Positions 27,513 to 39,681 of a DNA stretch of 64,000 bases are shown piece after piece. The number at the start of each line of letters is the position of its first letter. Positions within the stretch are counted from its first letter, which is position 1. The notes beneath the pieces were generated by a model. That model had not been told where the DNA came from, searched no databases, and saw only the letters and a program-made list of their open reading frames with translations. This DNA is from Balanoglossus misakiensis (taxonomy: Eukaryota; Hemichordata). The stretch is from NCBI GenBank assembly GCA_040954595.2, contig CM082591.2, forward strand, positions 1,178,001-1,242,000. The letters run 5' to 3'. The position numbers were made by a program, and so were the translations under genes.

Positions 27513-30179
27513 TTAAACATGTCTGGAAGGATTTGCGTCATCAACAGCTTCTTCAAAGTATCTGTCTGCGCGATGTCTTCGAAGTCCATGAATGGCTGCT
27601 TCTTCTATACTTGTTAATTTCACACCCAAGTCTTCCAAGCCAGGCATTCCAGGTGCGATTGACTCTGTTGTATGATACTGTCAAATACAGAGAGATACAA
27701 AACGTGCTTAGAACAATGATACTGGCAAATACAGGGAGATTGAACAATGACAAGTTAGTGAGAACCCTGTGGAAGTCAGTATTCCACACACTCCATAAAG
27801 ACAACTTCTCACCCTTTCCAGTTTGTCCCGGGAGAGCCACGGATCAAAGTAGGACACTTCAAACATTCTGGCCAAAGCTCGGAGAGCGAATCTAGGCATG
27901 GGAGCATAGACGTAAGGTCGACGTGTTATCCTGTAGATGTAATGGACCAGTTCATCTAAATGGTAGCGATGAGGCCTGCAAAATCAAAACAAGACTGGTT
28001 TAGACACTGAATAAACAAATGGAAACAAAGGTCAATGCCCAAACACTTATGATGGGTGAGGATATAATAATAGTACACGAGTCAATTATATTTCAAAGAT
28101 GACGTACCCTGCTAGCTCGTAAGTTTTCCCAGCAGTGTCTCTGTCTTTGATGACATTGATGACGGCTGTAGCAACATCCGACACCTAAAGCAAAACAAAA
28201 TATCATCACAGGACAAACAAATAGATTTTGTAAGTGTTTAACTTACACATGCACCTACGCATCGATCATTCATTGCTTTATGAAGGAGTCAGATTCCGTT
28301 TGACAAGTTTTACTTGTGAAGAGGATTACTTACGTAGACAGGTTGTTTGATTGCTTTTCTATCACTCCAGAAGAGAGGTACACAGCCAGCAAAGCGCAAA
28401 TCTGTTGCAAAGGCAAAAGAAGGTTTGAAGTAAATTAAATTAAAGGTAGACGTCCCATCACGTCTGCAGGTATGGGTCCATTACAACACAGCTGTCAATG
28501 TGAATTTCAGACAATCCTCCCCTTCAAGCCTTTATGCATTACTTACTGGAAAAATAGTTGAAGTATCTATCCTCCCTTCCGTAGATCTGTGCTGGTCTTA
28601 GAATGGTCACATCTGGGAATTCTTTCTTGACAACCTCCTCACCAGCAGCCTATCACACAAAGCCATACATAGGTTCAGGTATGAAATAAACCAATGATTT
28701 GATTGGTTAGAACTGTACCATGTGACAGTGAATGACTAAACCTGATAATACGGATACACTGATTGGTTCAATGTTATGAAATAAATTATATCAAAACACT
28801 ACACTTTACACAGGCCATTCTTACCTTTGTTCGGAGGAACTTGGATCTGGATTTCATATTTGCTCCCAGAGCTGACATGTGTACAAGTCTTGGAACCTTC
28901 AATTCCTGGGCAATGCTTGCGATCTTACCAGCAATGTCAATGTTTGTGTCACTGAAGTGAAAATTCCTGCCAAAATGATGAATGGACACAAATGTCATCT
29001 TAAGATCTATTCTAGAATACATTCAACAAAATTAATCACCAACTCATACACTGTGGTTACCTGGTTTCAAAGTCTTTGCTCATCAAATTAATGACAACGT
29101 TTGAGTGTTGCATCATTTCACGAATGGAGTCTTCAGACTTTGCATTGAATTCCTACAAGCAAAGGAAACACTCAGTCAATTCAAGGTTTCAATGTTGTAC
29201 GAGCTTCAAAAAAGAACTCCAGCATATATGCAGGTGAGTAAACAGGATCAGATGAGTGAAGTTAAGAATGATGCTTACAAGCAGTGTTATTTGTCCTAGA
29301 TCTCCCATGACTTTCAGATGTCTTGTATCATCAGGGTCACATCGGTATGGTACAACTATTTGGGATCCTTCCCGACCTGTGACAAAAACATTATGCAGTC
29401 ATTACACACTAAGACAATGCACATATCTACCACTGCACCACATATCTAGTGTTCAGCACAACTGTCAGATTCCAGAGCATAGGGATAAAGGAGAGGTGAT
29501 ATCGTAAAGTTGCAATATACTTTACCTAGTCTGTTGACAACATAGCGACCAACAAACCCAGTGGCACCGAACACTGTAGCCACGATACCACTGAAGGAAG
29601 ACCTTCCACCTCGTCCCCTTGGAACCAATGAATGGTGGAAAGTTCCTGGTTGACCTGGAGCAACCCCATGGTGGCAATCCCTCTTGCAGATTACGGCAAA
29701 GCTGACTGCAGGGGTTACTTGACCCCCTGGAATCGAAACATATACATTTGAATACATGAAATTGAACAGGGATGTTCCTTTCTTAAGCTGCCATCTTCAA
29801 CATAAGTTTAGTTTATAAAGCATCCAGTCTTACAATACAATGCGTAACACTAAAATATCATATTTTAATTTCTGCAGTTTGTACTTCAGCGAGGCAGGGC
29901 TGTGTTTTGTTTCCGACTGAACGTAGCTCACGTTCTCCGAGCTGGAGATCGAGATATATTGCATGCAAGGTCAAACCTGGGTCAAATTGTTGACACTTCG
30001 ATATCGTTAAAAAATGGCACGATCTTGGCGAGAAAAACAATTGTGCGACAGTTTCCACTAAAGTTGCGTTGTATGCGCTGTTGCTGATTACCGTTATACC
30101 AGCCAAAATATCGTTAACGGTGCACAATGTGTTACTTACGAACAGCACAGGACGTTCTGCTTATCAATATAGCCGCCAT
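27513..30179 (-). CDS. NDUFA9: NADH dehydrogenase (complex I) subunit NDUFA9
   Basis: NDUFA9 is an SDR-fold accessory subunit of mitochondrial complex I that holds NADPH near the quinone site. Exons: 30140-30179, 29526-29726, 29279-29376, 29061-29152, 28825-28966, 28547-28649, 28334-28401, 28108-28184, 27813-27975, 27513-27662. All are GT-AG and in phase, giving 377 aa, the same length as human. The presequence [15 protein letters not shown] is followed by the Rossmann motif [17 protein letters not shown] (near residues 65-81), then [56 protein letters not shown] and the C-terminal [14 protein letters not shown]. The active-site-like Tyr of classical SDRs is not expected in this subunit. The start codon lies in AAGATGGCGGC, a perfect YY1-type element. 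The gene is divergent with TXNL4A. Confidence 0.97.
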
Positions 30180-30903
30180 CTTTGATGGGCAACTGCGCAG
30201 GTGAGACGACGCAAGTTAAGACCTCTTAACACACATCATAAAAATAGTACATGAATTTGCCTTAAATTACATTTTATTGTCTTTTTCGCTTAGTTTCTAT
30301 GATTTGCCTGATAAACTGAGATTCTTTTCTTTGTCTTACAAAAATCCTTATTCATAAATTTACGATTTCATACTGATAGAACATAATACTGTACTTACAA
30401 ATGAGGTGGCGCTGTTGATATGATTTCGTTTGGAAAGTTGGGGAGTCCAAACGCACAACACACGATTCTCGAAAATCCAGGAAGTGGATGTAGGTGTTGA
30501 AAATTCTCGCTTACGGACAGTCTTTTGAATTCAGTAAAGATCGGGCAACAAAACTATAAAGCTCAACTGAAGACGAGTGCGACTGTTAAGGTTGATTTGA
30601 TCGCCGAACCAGGTTTATATAGATCTGAGTTGTTGAAACTTCATCGGGTAAGTGTGCAAGTGCATTGTTTGAAACCAACAAGTACATTTGGTCAGTTTCT
30701 TTAGCAAGGATTTGCATCTGACAAGACTTTGTTTCTTTGCAGATTGAATAGTTTGTTTTCTATTTCATCTATATTGGTGTTAAATATTTATGAATGCACA
30801 GTGTTCCATTCAGGATCACCAACATGGGTGAAGCCCCTCAGTCCCTGTCTAGATGAAACACTAAATGTGAATTAATTTTTGCAATGTTGTTTATTTTAGC
30901 ACC
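30180..30903. promoter_or_regulatory. Divergent promoter region NDUFA9 / TXNL4A
   Basis: The two start codons face away from each other across 724 bp. On the plus side a probable noncoding exon of TXNL4A ends at 30647 (TCATCGG before GTAAGT) and splices to 30900, four bases before its ATG. That leaves a few hundred bases for a bidirectional promoter. AAGATGGCGGC overlaps the NDUFA9 start. No TATA box is clear. Confidence 0.55.
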
Positions 30904-31332
30904 ATGTCGTACATGTTATCACATCTTCACAACGGATGGCAAGTGGACCAGGCCATTCTCTCAGAGGAGGATCGTGTTGTCGTCATCAGATTCGGACACG
31001 ACTGGGATCCCACATGCATGAAAATGGACGAGGTCCTGTATTCCATCGCAGACAAAGTGAAAAACTTTGCAGTGATGTACCTAGTGGATATAAGCAAAGT
31101 TCCAGATTTCAACAAAATGTATGAACTCTACGATCCATGCACCTGTATGTTTTTCTTCAGGAACAAGCATATCATGATTGACTTGGGTACCGGTAACAAC
31201 AATAAAATCAATTGGGCGCTGGAGGATAAACAAGAGATGATAGACATTGTTGAAACTGTGTATAGAGGAGCCAGAAAAGGCAGAGGCCTGGTGGTGTCAC
31301 CCAAAGACTATTCAACAAAATACAGATATTAA
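30904..31332 (+). CDS. TXNL4A: U5 snRNP 15-kDa thioredoxin-like protein (TXNL4A/DIM1)
   Basis: TXNL4A is a thioredoxin-fold subunit of the U5/tri-snRNP spliceosome and is essential in eukaryotes. It is a single coding exon of 142 aa, the same length as human. It begins MSYMLSHLHNGWQVDQAIL, contains VVIRFGHDWDPTCMKMDE, FAVMYLVDISKVPDFN, GTGNNNKINWA and ends GLVVSPKDYSTKYRY, nearly identical to the vertebrate protein by memory. There is no CxxC redox pair, as is normal for this family. A 5' noncoding exon is likely. The polyadenylation signal AATAAA is at 31605. Confidence 0.98.
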   Translation: MSYMLSHLHNGWQVDQAILSEEDRVVVIRFGHDWDPTCMKMDEVLYSIADKVKNFAVMYLVDISKVPDFNKMYELYDPCTCMFFFRNKHIMIDLGTGNNNKINWALEDKQEMIDIVETVYRGARKGRGLVVSPKDYSTKYRY

Positions 31333-32619
31333 AAATATTCAGGATTTTTTTTCTATGGAGAATAATCATGTGCTGAATGGACAATTTATATTTTTGAATG
31401 GAATTTTTGACATAATTGTTATGATACCAGGCAGAAAAAGTACAAGATAATGATACATGTTGTCCTGTTATAGGCATATCCTTCATAGCATGCATATTGT
31501 TAGCTGGTACCATGTATGATTTTCGTCTGTTATCTCTGTGACTGGAGCGAGCTGATTTCAAGATATAGACTGGAAAAGAGCTTTGTATCATGGCGTACTA
31601 TTTCAATAAAGGTGATTGCGTTAAGATGTGTATCCTAGTGTTGTCATTGTATTATTGAATTAAGAAATGATATCAAAATGTGATACACTTGTAGATCAAT
31701 TATTATTGACATGAGAAGCCAGTCCCGGTACCCGTCAGAGCTTTCATTGTTAATTTCATTGTTAATTTCGTCTTGAAAGTAACACAGACTGGTACGAATA
31801 GCGCCCCCAAGCGAAAAGACAGAAACTTGTTTTTGTGACGCAAGATTGTCTGCATTTCGGGATATTTGTAAGTATGGATCTCCACCTTATTCCTCATTAT
31901 ATGCTGGTGATTTTATTAAATTTATAATTAACAAGAAACCTCCATTTGTAATCGTGAATTTTGGCGTTGCAAGTACACTTGTTCATATATTGAATGGTTG
32001 GTTTCAAAGTCGTATACGTCATCACACAGCTGATATAAGTCACGTGGTAAACTATTGGCACGCACGTGGAAGGCTGTGTTCGTTCGCTGCACGCAGGTAG
32101 GTGAGAAATTAAACCGTTTTATTGCTGAGTACATGAATAAAGTTAGACTCTATCAATTTGCCATAGTTCAGAGTATAAGCTTGGTTATTTTTGTGTGTCT
32201 ACTTTCAGAAATTCAGCCACAAAACTTGAAAATGGAAACCGACATTAACACCGATTGCAGACGTTCTACAAACGTTTTCCACTGTACACAGACATAGCCT
32301 AGAGGAGATGAAGGTAGAGAGAGAAAAGAACCTTTATTTCAACAATACAATGACCACGGATCATTTGTACATGTAAATAAATCATCTAAGTTTCATATAG
32401 TGAAATGATTATCTGTATATCTATGCGTGTTATAGAGTTGTGTCGCCACAACTTTTTGGTAAATTGAACGTATGTGACACTGAGCTAGGCATGGATGTAA
32501 GGTCACCCAGAGGTCAAGAAAGTGCACGGCCTTTTGAATAAAACTACATTGTATCTATTTAGACCTACATGTGCCACGTCTGCGACGCATGATTTAATAC
32601 GAACTGTGCCAAATTGTCC
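31333..32619. other. Spacer TXNL4A / SLC24-like
   Basis: It holds the TXNL4A 3' UTR (signal at 31605-31610) and the 3' UTR of the convergent exchanger gene (minus-strand AATAAA at 32333-32338). Small open frames at 32055-32297 and elsewhere have no recognisable domain. Confidence 0.45.
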
Positions 32620-35600
32620 TCAATTGCCAAGACTCCTAAGAACATTGCTATAATCATAATTTGTTCTGTATCGAATTGGCGCAGTTCTCTGCGGTTTACA
32701 GAATTCCAGTTGCAACACGTTCAATTCGTACACCAACGCACCGACGACGAATGCTACGTACAACGCCATCAACGTCAAACCAATCTTTCGGTCCACTTTC
32801 CACTTGTTGATGGCTATGATGAAGACACCAATGATAGTGGATCCTAACAGCATAACAGTGACATAGGTGAGTCCCGTCTCTTTCATTGTCAGGGCCGGGG
32901 CATTGCAAGATTCTGCTGCTAAGATGACCGTGTCAATAAACCAAGGTAATCCCAAGCCTACCAAAATTATGAAAATGTTGGCACCCATCAAATTGGATAC
33001 AGCCATGTCTCCAAACCCTGAAACAACAAAATGTACTTATTTATTAAATGTTTTACAAGTCACACAATGATTAGGAAATGAATAAAGATGTCACAAACAG
33101 AATCACAATAATTGCTGGTATGCTACAAGGGGTAGCCAAGCTTATATGTGACAATGTGTGGAGTTACTTTTTGACATTTTGACATCAATGTAACCTGGAA
33201 ATGAGAATTACTGGTACAAATGGATGAAGGAGTGAGAAGAAGATAATTTTTTCCAAGGATTTACTTATTAGCATGCTTATTGCACTTTTATGATTTTGAT
33301 TTGAATAAATCTGCACTTCTACTTCAAAGAAAGTGCAAAAACTAGGGGGGGGGGATGCTCATATTCTGTAAGCTTTCATTGTATCTTACCTGCTCTGGCT
33401 ACCAAGAGACTGGAAATCAGATCTGGTGCACTGATGGCCACCACTAACAATGACAAACCAACAGCCTCTTCCGGTACTAAAAACGTGTACCCTGTAAATC
33501 ACAATACAGAAAAAGTAATACAATGGTGTATCCTGTTGTGCCTAGCGGGAAGCCAAACACGAACTCTGCAGAATAAATAGGATTCGTTTTCAGGAAAGTT
33601 CACCAATCAATCATAGCAATAACTTGTCAAGATATTATGCATCTCCATAGCAACAGTGTGAACAAGATATCTGAACACACGAAAGGACAGTAGCAGCTGC
33701 TGTACAGTTGATTTTTTGTCAGTTTTATGGTTCTTTGTTTCAAGTAGTTTCCTTTTCTCACAAACAAGTTGAAAGATCAATTTTTCACTTTGTCAAGACA
33801 TCCTTACATGTTTAAGAACAGCGTGTGAACGGAATATCTTACCGATAATTATTACCATCCATACAAGTACATAAGAGCAGACCATTATCCATAATGTCGA
33901 CATCAAAAATGTAACGATATACCAACTACCCCAGCGTTCTTTGCGGCAGTCGGGAACTGTTACGAATAAGACGCAATAGATTGGCAGCGATATGAACCAC
34001 AGAAGACGTCGTGCAATTCCCGTGTCTGGTATTCTGAATGGTCGGAAATCATCCGCGGTACCATCTGTAAAAACAACAGACGTTAATTATATTTAACGTT
34101 TGTCAAATTGTGACAGATTTCACCGATTTTCGTTATCTCCAGGACTTCACAGACTCGCGACAGTGTGAGAGTTACCGATGTTGAGGATAGACGATCAAGG
34201 ATAAACGATAGGTAAAGTTGGAAGCGACCATGGAAATCAAGAAACATTTGAGTTCAAAATTAAACATGCCTTCTTTATTTGTTTCATCGTGGAGGACATC
34301 ATTATCACCATCGGTATGAGCATCATCGTTGCCGCGGTCGTTACTATTTTTCAAGGCATCATATTCAGCCTTCTCGTTGCTTGAAAGTGGGCGCTCTTCG
34401 CTGAATTCGGTTTCTTTCTTCTCGTCAAGTTGAACACAAACACTGTATTTCGGCAAACAGACAACCACCAGGACGTATGATATGTAAATTAAAAGCATGG
34501 TGACTGCCTCATACCTGAAAGTGATCAGTCATTATTTTATTTATGACATCGTTCGGGCGTTATTAACTCCGGAATGCGCAAATAATAAAGCAAATTGAAA
34601 CTTCGGTCACCCAGTCTGTCATTGTCGTCGGTGGTTTGTCTCCTCGTAAAATTACCCCCTCCCAACGTCACGTCCTTGTCAACCTTTTAAAGTGAATAAA
34701 CCCATCACAAAAAGATGATCTAAATAAAATAAAATATAGACTTAAATATAATATATTATTCGTGTCAGCATAGATGAGTACATACCAGAATACTTTATCG
34801 TCATAGACAATAACGACCAGCGCAACCACGGCCAAGAGAAAATAGAACGAGTTTCTTAGCATCGATACCCATGACAGCGACAGAGCCTAGCGAGTTAAAA
34901 CACGAAATTGTGATAAAAACTGTTGAAATGTTGGCATACGCTTTGCATGGACGGATATCCCCAAGAATTCTGTAAGTGCAGATTAGACAAATACTGCTAC
35001 TGCTTCAAAACTTCTGCTTGCGTCAAGACTTTTAATAAATGGACGTGAAAGTGAACCTTTACGGGGTATACGTACATCCGAGAGATCGTGGGATGGACGA
35101 GGGGTGTAAGAAGAAGGGAGAAAGTAAAATACTTGAAATATAATTTATATATTTTAGACGTTGGCACACTACTCACGTTTGCAGTCGGGATCAAAATTAG
35201 AGACATATTTGAATTCAATATTCAACCATATGGTATGCCAACTGTCATCGTTTGAAAATCGATGTTTTAATTGGACACAAAACGGAACATAACATTAGGC
35301 TACAACGCCACAATATAATATCAAAATCTGAAGCTAACTTTGCACCAAACCATATAACCGCAATTCCTCATAATTAAAAGGAGTTACTGCATTATCGACT
35401 CTGTCGTCAGTAATCGACGAAATTCATGAAAACATTTTTTGCATGGCGCTGAGTCGCGTAAAATGTCTTGCCAGGGCGTTTATAACCTTATGGTGATAAA
35501 AACAGAATATGACATCGCTGCATATAATTTTACATTTAAAATAACTGACAAGGTGAACGCTTTTAAACGAGTCAAAAATGTGGAGAATACTAATTACCGT

Positions 35601-37276
35601 TGCTGCGCATACTCCGCATAGACCAATTAAAAACAGCGTACTAAATGCACATTCTCCAATGATAGCACTCATACCAATGTTATCTTTGACCACAAATACT
35701 CCTGGAAAACAAGTGAGGAAAAAGTCAGTTAAAATTTTTCCTCGACGAAGACATACTGTATTCTGTGGTAACTCATTAACTTCAGTGTCCTGGGATTATG
35801 GCTCCCGCATGTTAGAGTATGAGAAATTTAAAACAGGATTTCATTTCTAAATTTATTTTGCTAATCCTATTAACATCAAAAGAAAGTTTAATAAGTCATA
35901 AACATGGAGTTGTATCACAGTGTATCTCTTGTCGAAGTCTAACAGCCCCATGCACATGAAAACCACTTCTAGAAGACCTGTTGACGATGCACATCATCTC
36001 GATGGAATTAGGATGTGACAGACAGTATGTTAACTTACCAACAGATGAAATGACCAGACCGGATGCTGAACACCCGGCCGCCATGAACGTAGCACCCGCT
36101 ACTTCTGACTGAATGTTCAGTTCTGAGAGAGAATAAAAGTATTTTGTGCGTGTGTCATCAACAGGAAAACTATGTGGCGAGTGCGACCATGCATAAGTTT
36201 CATATCAAAATGACTGTTGTCGATATTAACAATCGGCGAGGGCAAGAGACGATAGTATCATTTTAATGTACTCAGATGATTGTACCAACAGGGAACATTA
36301 TATTGATTGTATTATATTTAGCCTGTATACTCTCTATCTATATATAGTCACAGATTGCAATCGGTTAACGTACATGTTATTAATAGCGAGTGTTTTGCAA
36401 AAGGAACATGTGTTCTTTGTTCATTAGTAGACATTATTCAGACATGTTCAATTTTGAAACAGGGACAATATCCTTACTTAGTTTTCTTCATATTTAACAC
36501 ATGTTTAAATATATATTTTTCATTTGTTTTAAATTCTCACGTCATAGACATTGTAAACTTGCATTAACCATGGTCGGAAGTCCCTACGTCCAGAATTATA
36601 AGAGACAAAACATCACGGACACCACCAAACCTTGGCCAATTTCATTCTAAGATTTGATTGGACTAGACTTGATGATCTGCGGTCTTGCTATAGGGAATAA
36701 ATTTAAATTCAAGAATTTTATCAATTTCCCATTTACTCAGTAAGACTACGGAAATATTTGTACAATTAGTTTTTATGGGTTATGTTGTATTTTAATTGTG
36801 CGTGTTTTTAAAATTCTGCTGGTAGTGTTACCTAATGTAACCCATCGGCGTCCATAGCAATCTTTCCAAACAATTCCATTGATCTCGACAATATAACATT
36901 TCGGGAAAGTTATAAGACAGACACGATGGGTTGTGTGATGTGGGGCTACTTTCAAAAGTCGACTGCGACCAAAAAACGATATGCGAAATTATCACTGAAA
37001 ACACAGAAACCTGAATGAGTACTCACTTTTGCAAATGCATGTCAGTGACGGCACGAAGTAATGATAGCAGAGTAAGAGTAAGGCGTAGGTGAGATATGCC
37101 GAAACTGCTATATGGGTGATGACGGCACCGTGTCGTCTCTCGAATTCCGTGAAGAGATCTGGCGGAAAACTGTCGAACGGCGGCTTCAGACACTCCAACG
37201 GGATATCTGTTGAAGCCTCCGTCGTGTTGATCGGCTGCATCGCTGTCACTTCTGTGGAAAGCCGATTCTCACTCAT
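32620..37276 (-). CDS. NCKX-type Na+/(Ca2+,K+) exchanger, divergent (SLC24 family)
   Basis: Exons: 37027-37276, 36039-36122, 35598-35701, 34786-34886, 34270-34514, 33843-34064, 33390-33491, 32620-33017; 501 aa in phase. N-terminal FPPDLFTEFERRHGAVITHI is an NCKX signature. The first repeat is VAGATFMAAGCSASGLVISS, where family members have GSSAPELFTS: the Pro and the essential acidic Glu (E188 in human NCKX2) are replaced by Ser-Gly. In the second repeat the PD of SAPDLISSLLVARAGFGDM is kept, but GSNIFDI has become GANIFII, losing the Asp tied to K+ dependence (D575 in NCKX2). An acidic cytoplasmic loop (DDAHTDGDNDVLHDE) separates the halves, and about ten hydrophobic helices are visible. The donor at 34270 appears to be GC rather than GT. 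Ordinary Ca2+/K+ exchange is therefore doubtful. Confidence 0.85.
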
Positions 37277-39681
37277 GAAACTAATCCACGCGATTCATCA
37301 TCTTGCAGCTTGTGGCGTGTCTGTTTAATATTTGAAATATGTTGGCGATCTGTATGAGATCCTGGGTGGAGATACACGTAAAACAAAATGTGGACAAAGA
37401 CAAAGCATGCCACAGACAAAAATATGTTTTTTTTCCAGCTTCGTTTAGACCATATGTTGATACATCGGTCACGTTAAATTATGTATTCACGAGCCTCGCA
37501 AAATTTCGTCTGTGCGTTACATAACTGTTATTTATAAGTGTGATCGCAAATTATAAAAATGAAGCGCCCAATGCACAAAAGTCCAAGTAATTAACATGAT
37601 AGACTCCTACCAACTTGCAAAAACCAACCACGTAGCTGCCAAATGTATCGTGCTGGTATTTTCAATAGCAAATATACCGGTAATATCGACAGCTGTCGCC
37701 GTCTCCACCTTCGGATGTATGTAAAACGCCACTTGATGTTAAAATAATTTTATCGTTTCTATCACGCGGCGATGTTGAATTGTTCATTACAGAATTCATT
37801 GCAGCAAGAACATTCGAGCGTAAATTCAGTAACAGTCCTGCATTTTTCACTGTTGTGAGCGCAGATGGGTTCTATTGTGTCTGAATGTCTATTAAATATT
37901 ATCCAGAGACGTGCTGCGTTGAGCAGTATACTGTGTTCTGATCCACGTTAACAGTACACCGTGTGGTCATTCACAATTGTCTTACAAAGTTACCTTGTAC
38001 ATTGTCTGCCTTGTAAGCGCATATATACACACATACGTTCAGAGAAATGATCACTTCAAAACTATTAGCGTACTGCTTCTGAAGGGTAGATTTCATTTCA
38101 TGAATAAAAAATCAATTGAGAGTGTACCTTTTTTTCCATATGGTGTTTTAACCATCTGCTGTGCATGGTTTAACACCTACAAGTTTTTTTGTTCAACTTT
38201 CAGACTGGCGACGTTGCTAATTCTAAGTATGGAAACCGTCACAAACCCAAATAACCGTAAAGAGTTGGCCCAGATCAGCCCAATTTTGTGTCCTACAAGT
38301 CCTTATGGGAGAGAGGTGCCGTACATTAAATTTGAAAGTGAAGAACCACAAAGAACTACAAAGAGAGAAGACTCTCCGTAATCATTCAAGGTTAGTACAT
38401 TGTACAGGTATGTGTTAAAATTAATATACTCATTGTCTGGTAGTTATGACAACAGAATGCGTAAAACATACTTACGGCAAGAGTTGCGAAAGGGCTCAGT
38501 CTTACCCAAAGGTATTGTCCATAACTCGGTTAAACAGTTCATATAATAAATTCCATTTTCATTCCTAAATTACCGCAGCATTCCTCTGCTGAATATAAAA
38601 TGATGGAATAAATAACAACGGGTGATGAAAGTATTCATTCGTTAAAATATGTTCGTTCCGTGACAGTTTAATTCAAATGACCTTGCAGCGTTAATTGGTT
38701 CTGAATGTCTCGCGATTTGCACTCGCAATAGTTGTCCAGATCGTCAGAGAAAAGTTTCCCATTATTCGTACGTCAGGTTTTAATGGATTCCCAGGGTTTA
38801 TATAATTTGGTAGACGCCACAGGAAACATTGGAAACGGGAGATCTAAAATCTGTTGTATAAAAAAATCATAACCAACTACGCGCGTGTATACCTGTATAT
38901 TGCGCAGCAATCAATTACTGAAAAGCATGTTATTTTCGCGAGTTGAAATTTTAGCGATTTCGAGAGAGGCCACTGTTACGCGAGTATTAATTTTCGCGTT
39001 CTCGTACTGCATCGTGCGAGTCTTTATTTTCGTTTTTTTGGCTCTCGCGTATTTCGTGTAAATTTATTGCTTGCGAAATAACAAGTTTTACAGTATGTTA
39101 TATGCTAACGTTCATTTTTCAAGTATGATCGTTCGTTGCCCAGTGGTGGCGCTAAACTAAAATAAAACGGCCAAAATACTAGTATTCGCGATAAACACGT
39201 TCAGCTATATTTTGACACGATTTTGGATTTGCTGGAAATAGACTTTAGGGATGTCGTTTTACAATGGAGGTTATTGGTGTAGTATTCATCTGCGCAAACA
39301 TTTGTCCAATACATGCAATCCACGGGCATTGACACATGGCAACAATAATTTGGACAACAGGGCATGCCGAGCGCAAGAGAGTGCATTAGGAATCGATACA
39401 AACTCATTGGCATTAACTTTTGTAGCGATAACTGAATATTTTGTGGCCAGTTACATCCGAAAGAAAGACTACAGAAGCACAGAGATATACCAACTGAATG
39501 CACCATTTTATGATCGACCGCTCCAAAAGTCTGCAGCAAAGTTGCTGCCTATACCTGTCTTTTTTAAATTTAGCGATGATCATCATTTTTAGTTTCATTG
39601 CAATGGCTGCTGGGATGCTTTTGTGATTACAAGTACTATTGACAGACGAGAACATCACTGGTCTCTCTGTTTGATTTCACG
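37277..39681. other. Intergenic region upstream of the sulfotransferases
   Basis: No gene is recognised. One short frame with coding-like composition starts at ATG 38230 (METVTNPNNRKEL) and stops at about 38382. A good acceptor (TTTTGTTCAACTTTCAG) precedes it, and a donor-like GTTAGT follows its stop. The 50-residue product matches nothing I know. It could be a small gene, a 5' exon or chance. Confidence 0.3.
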
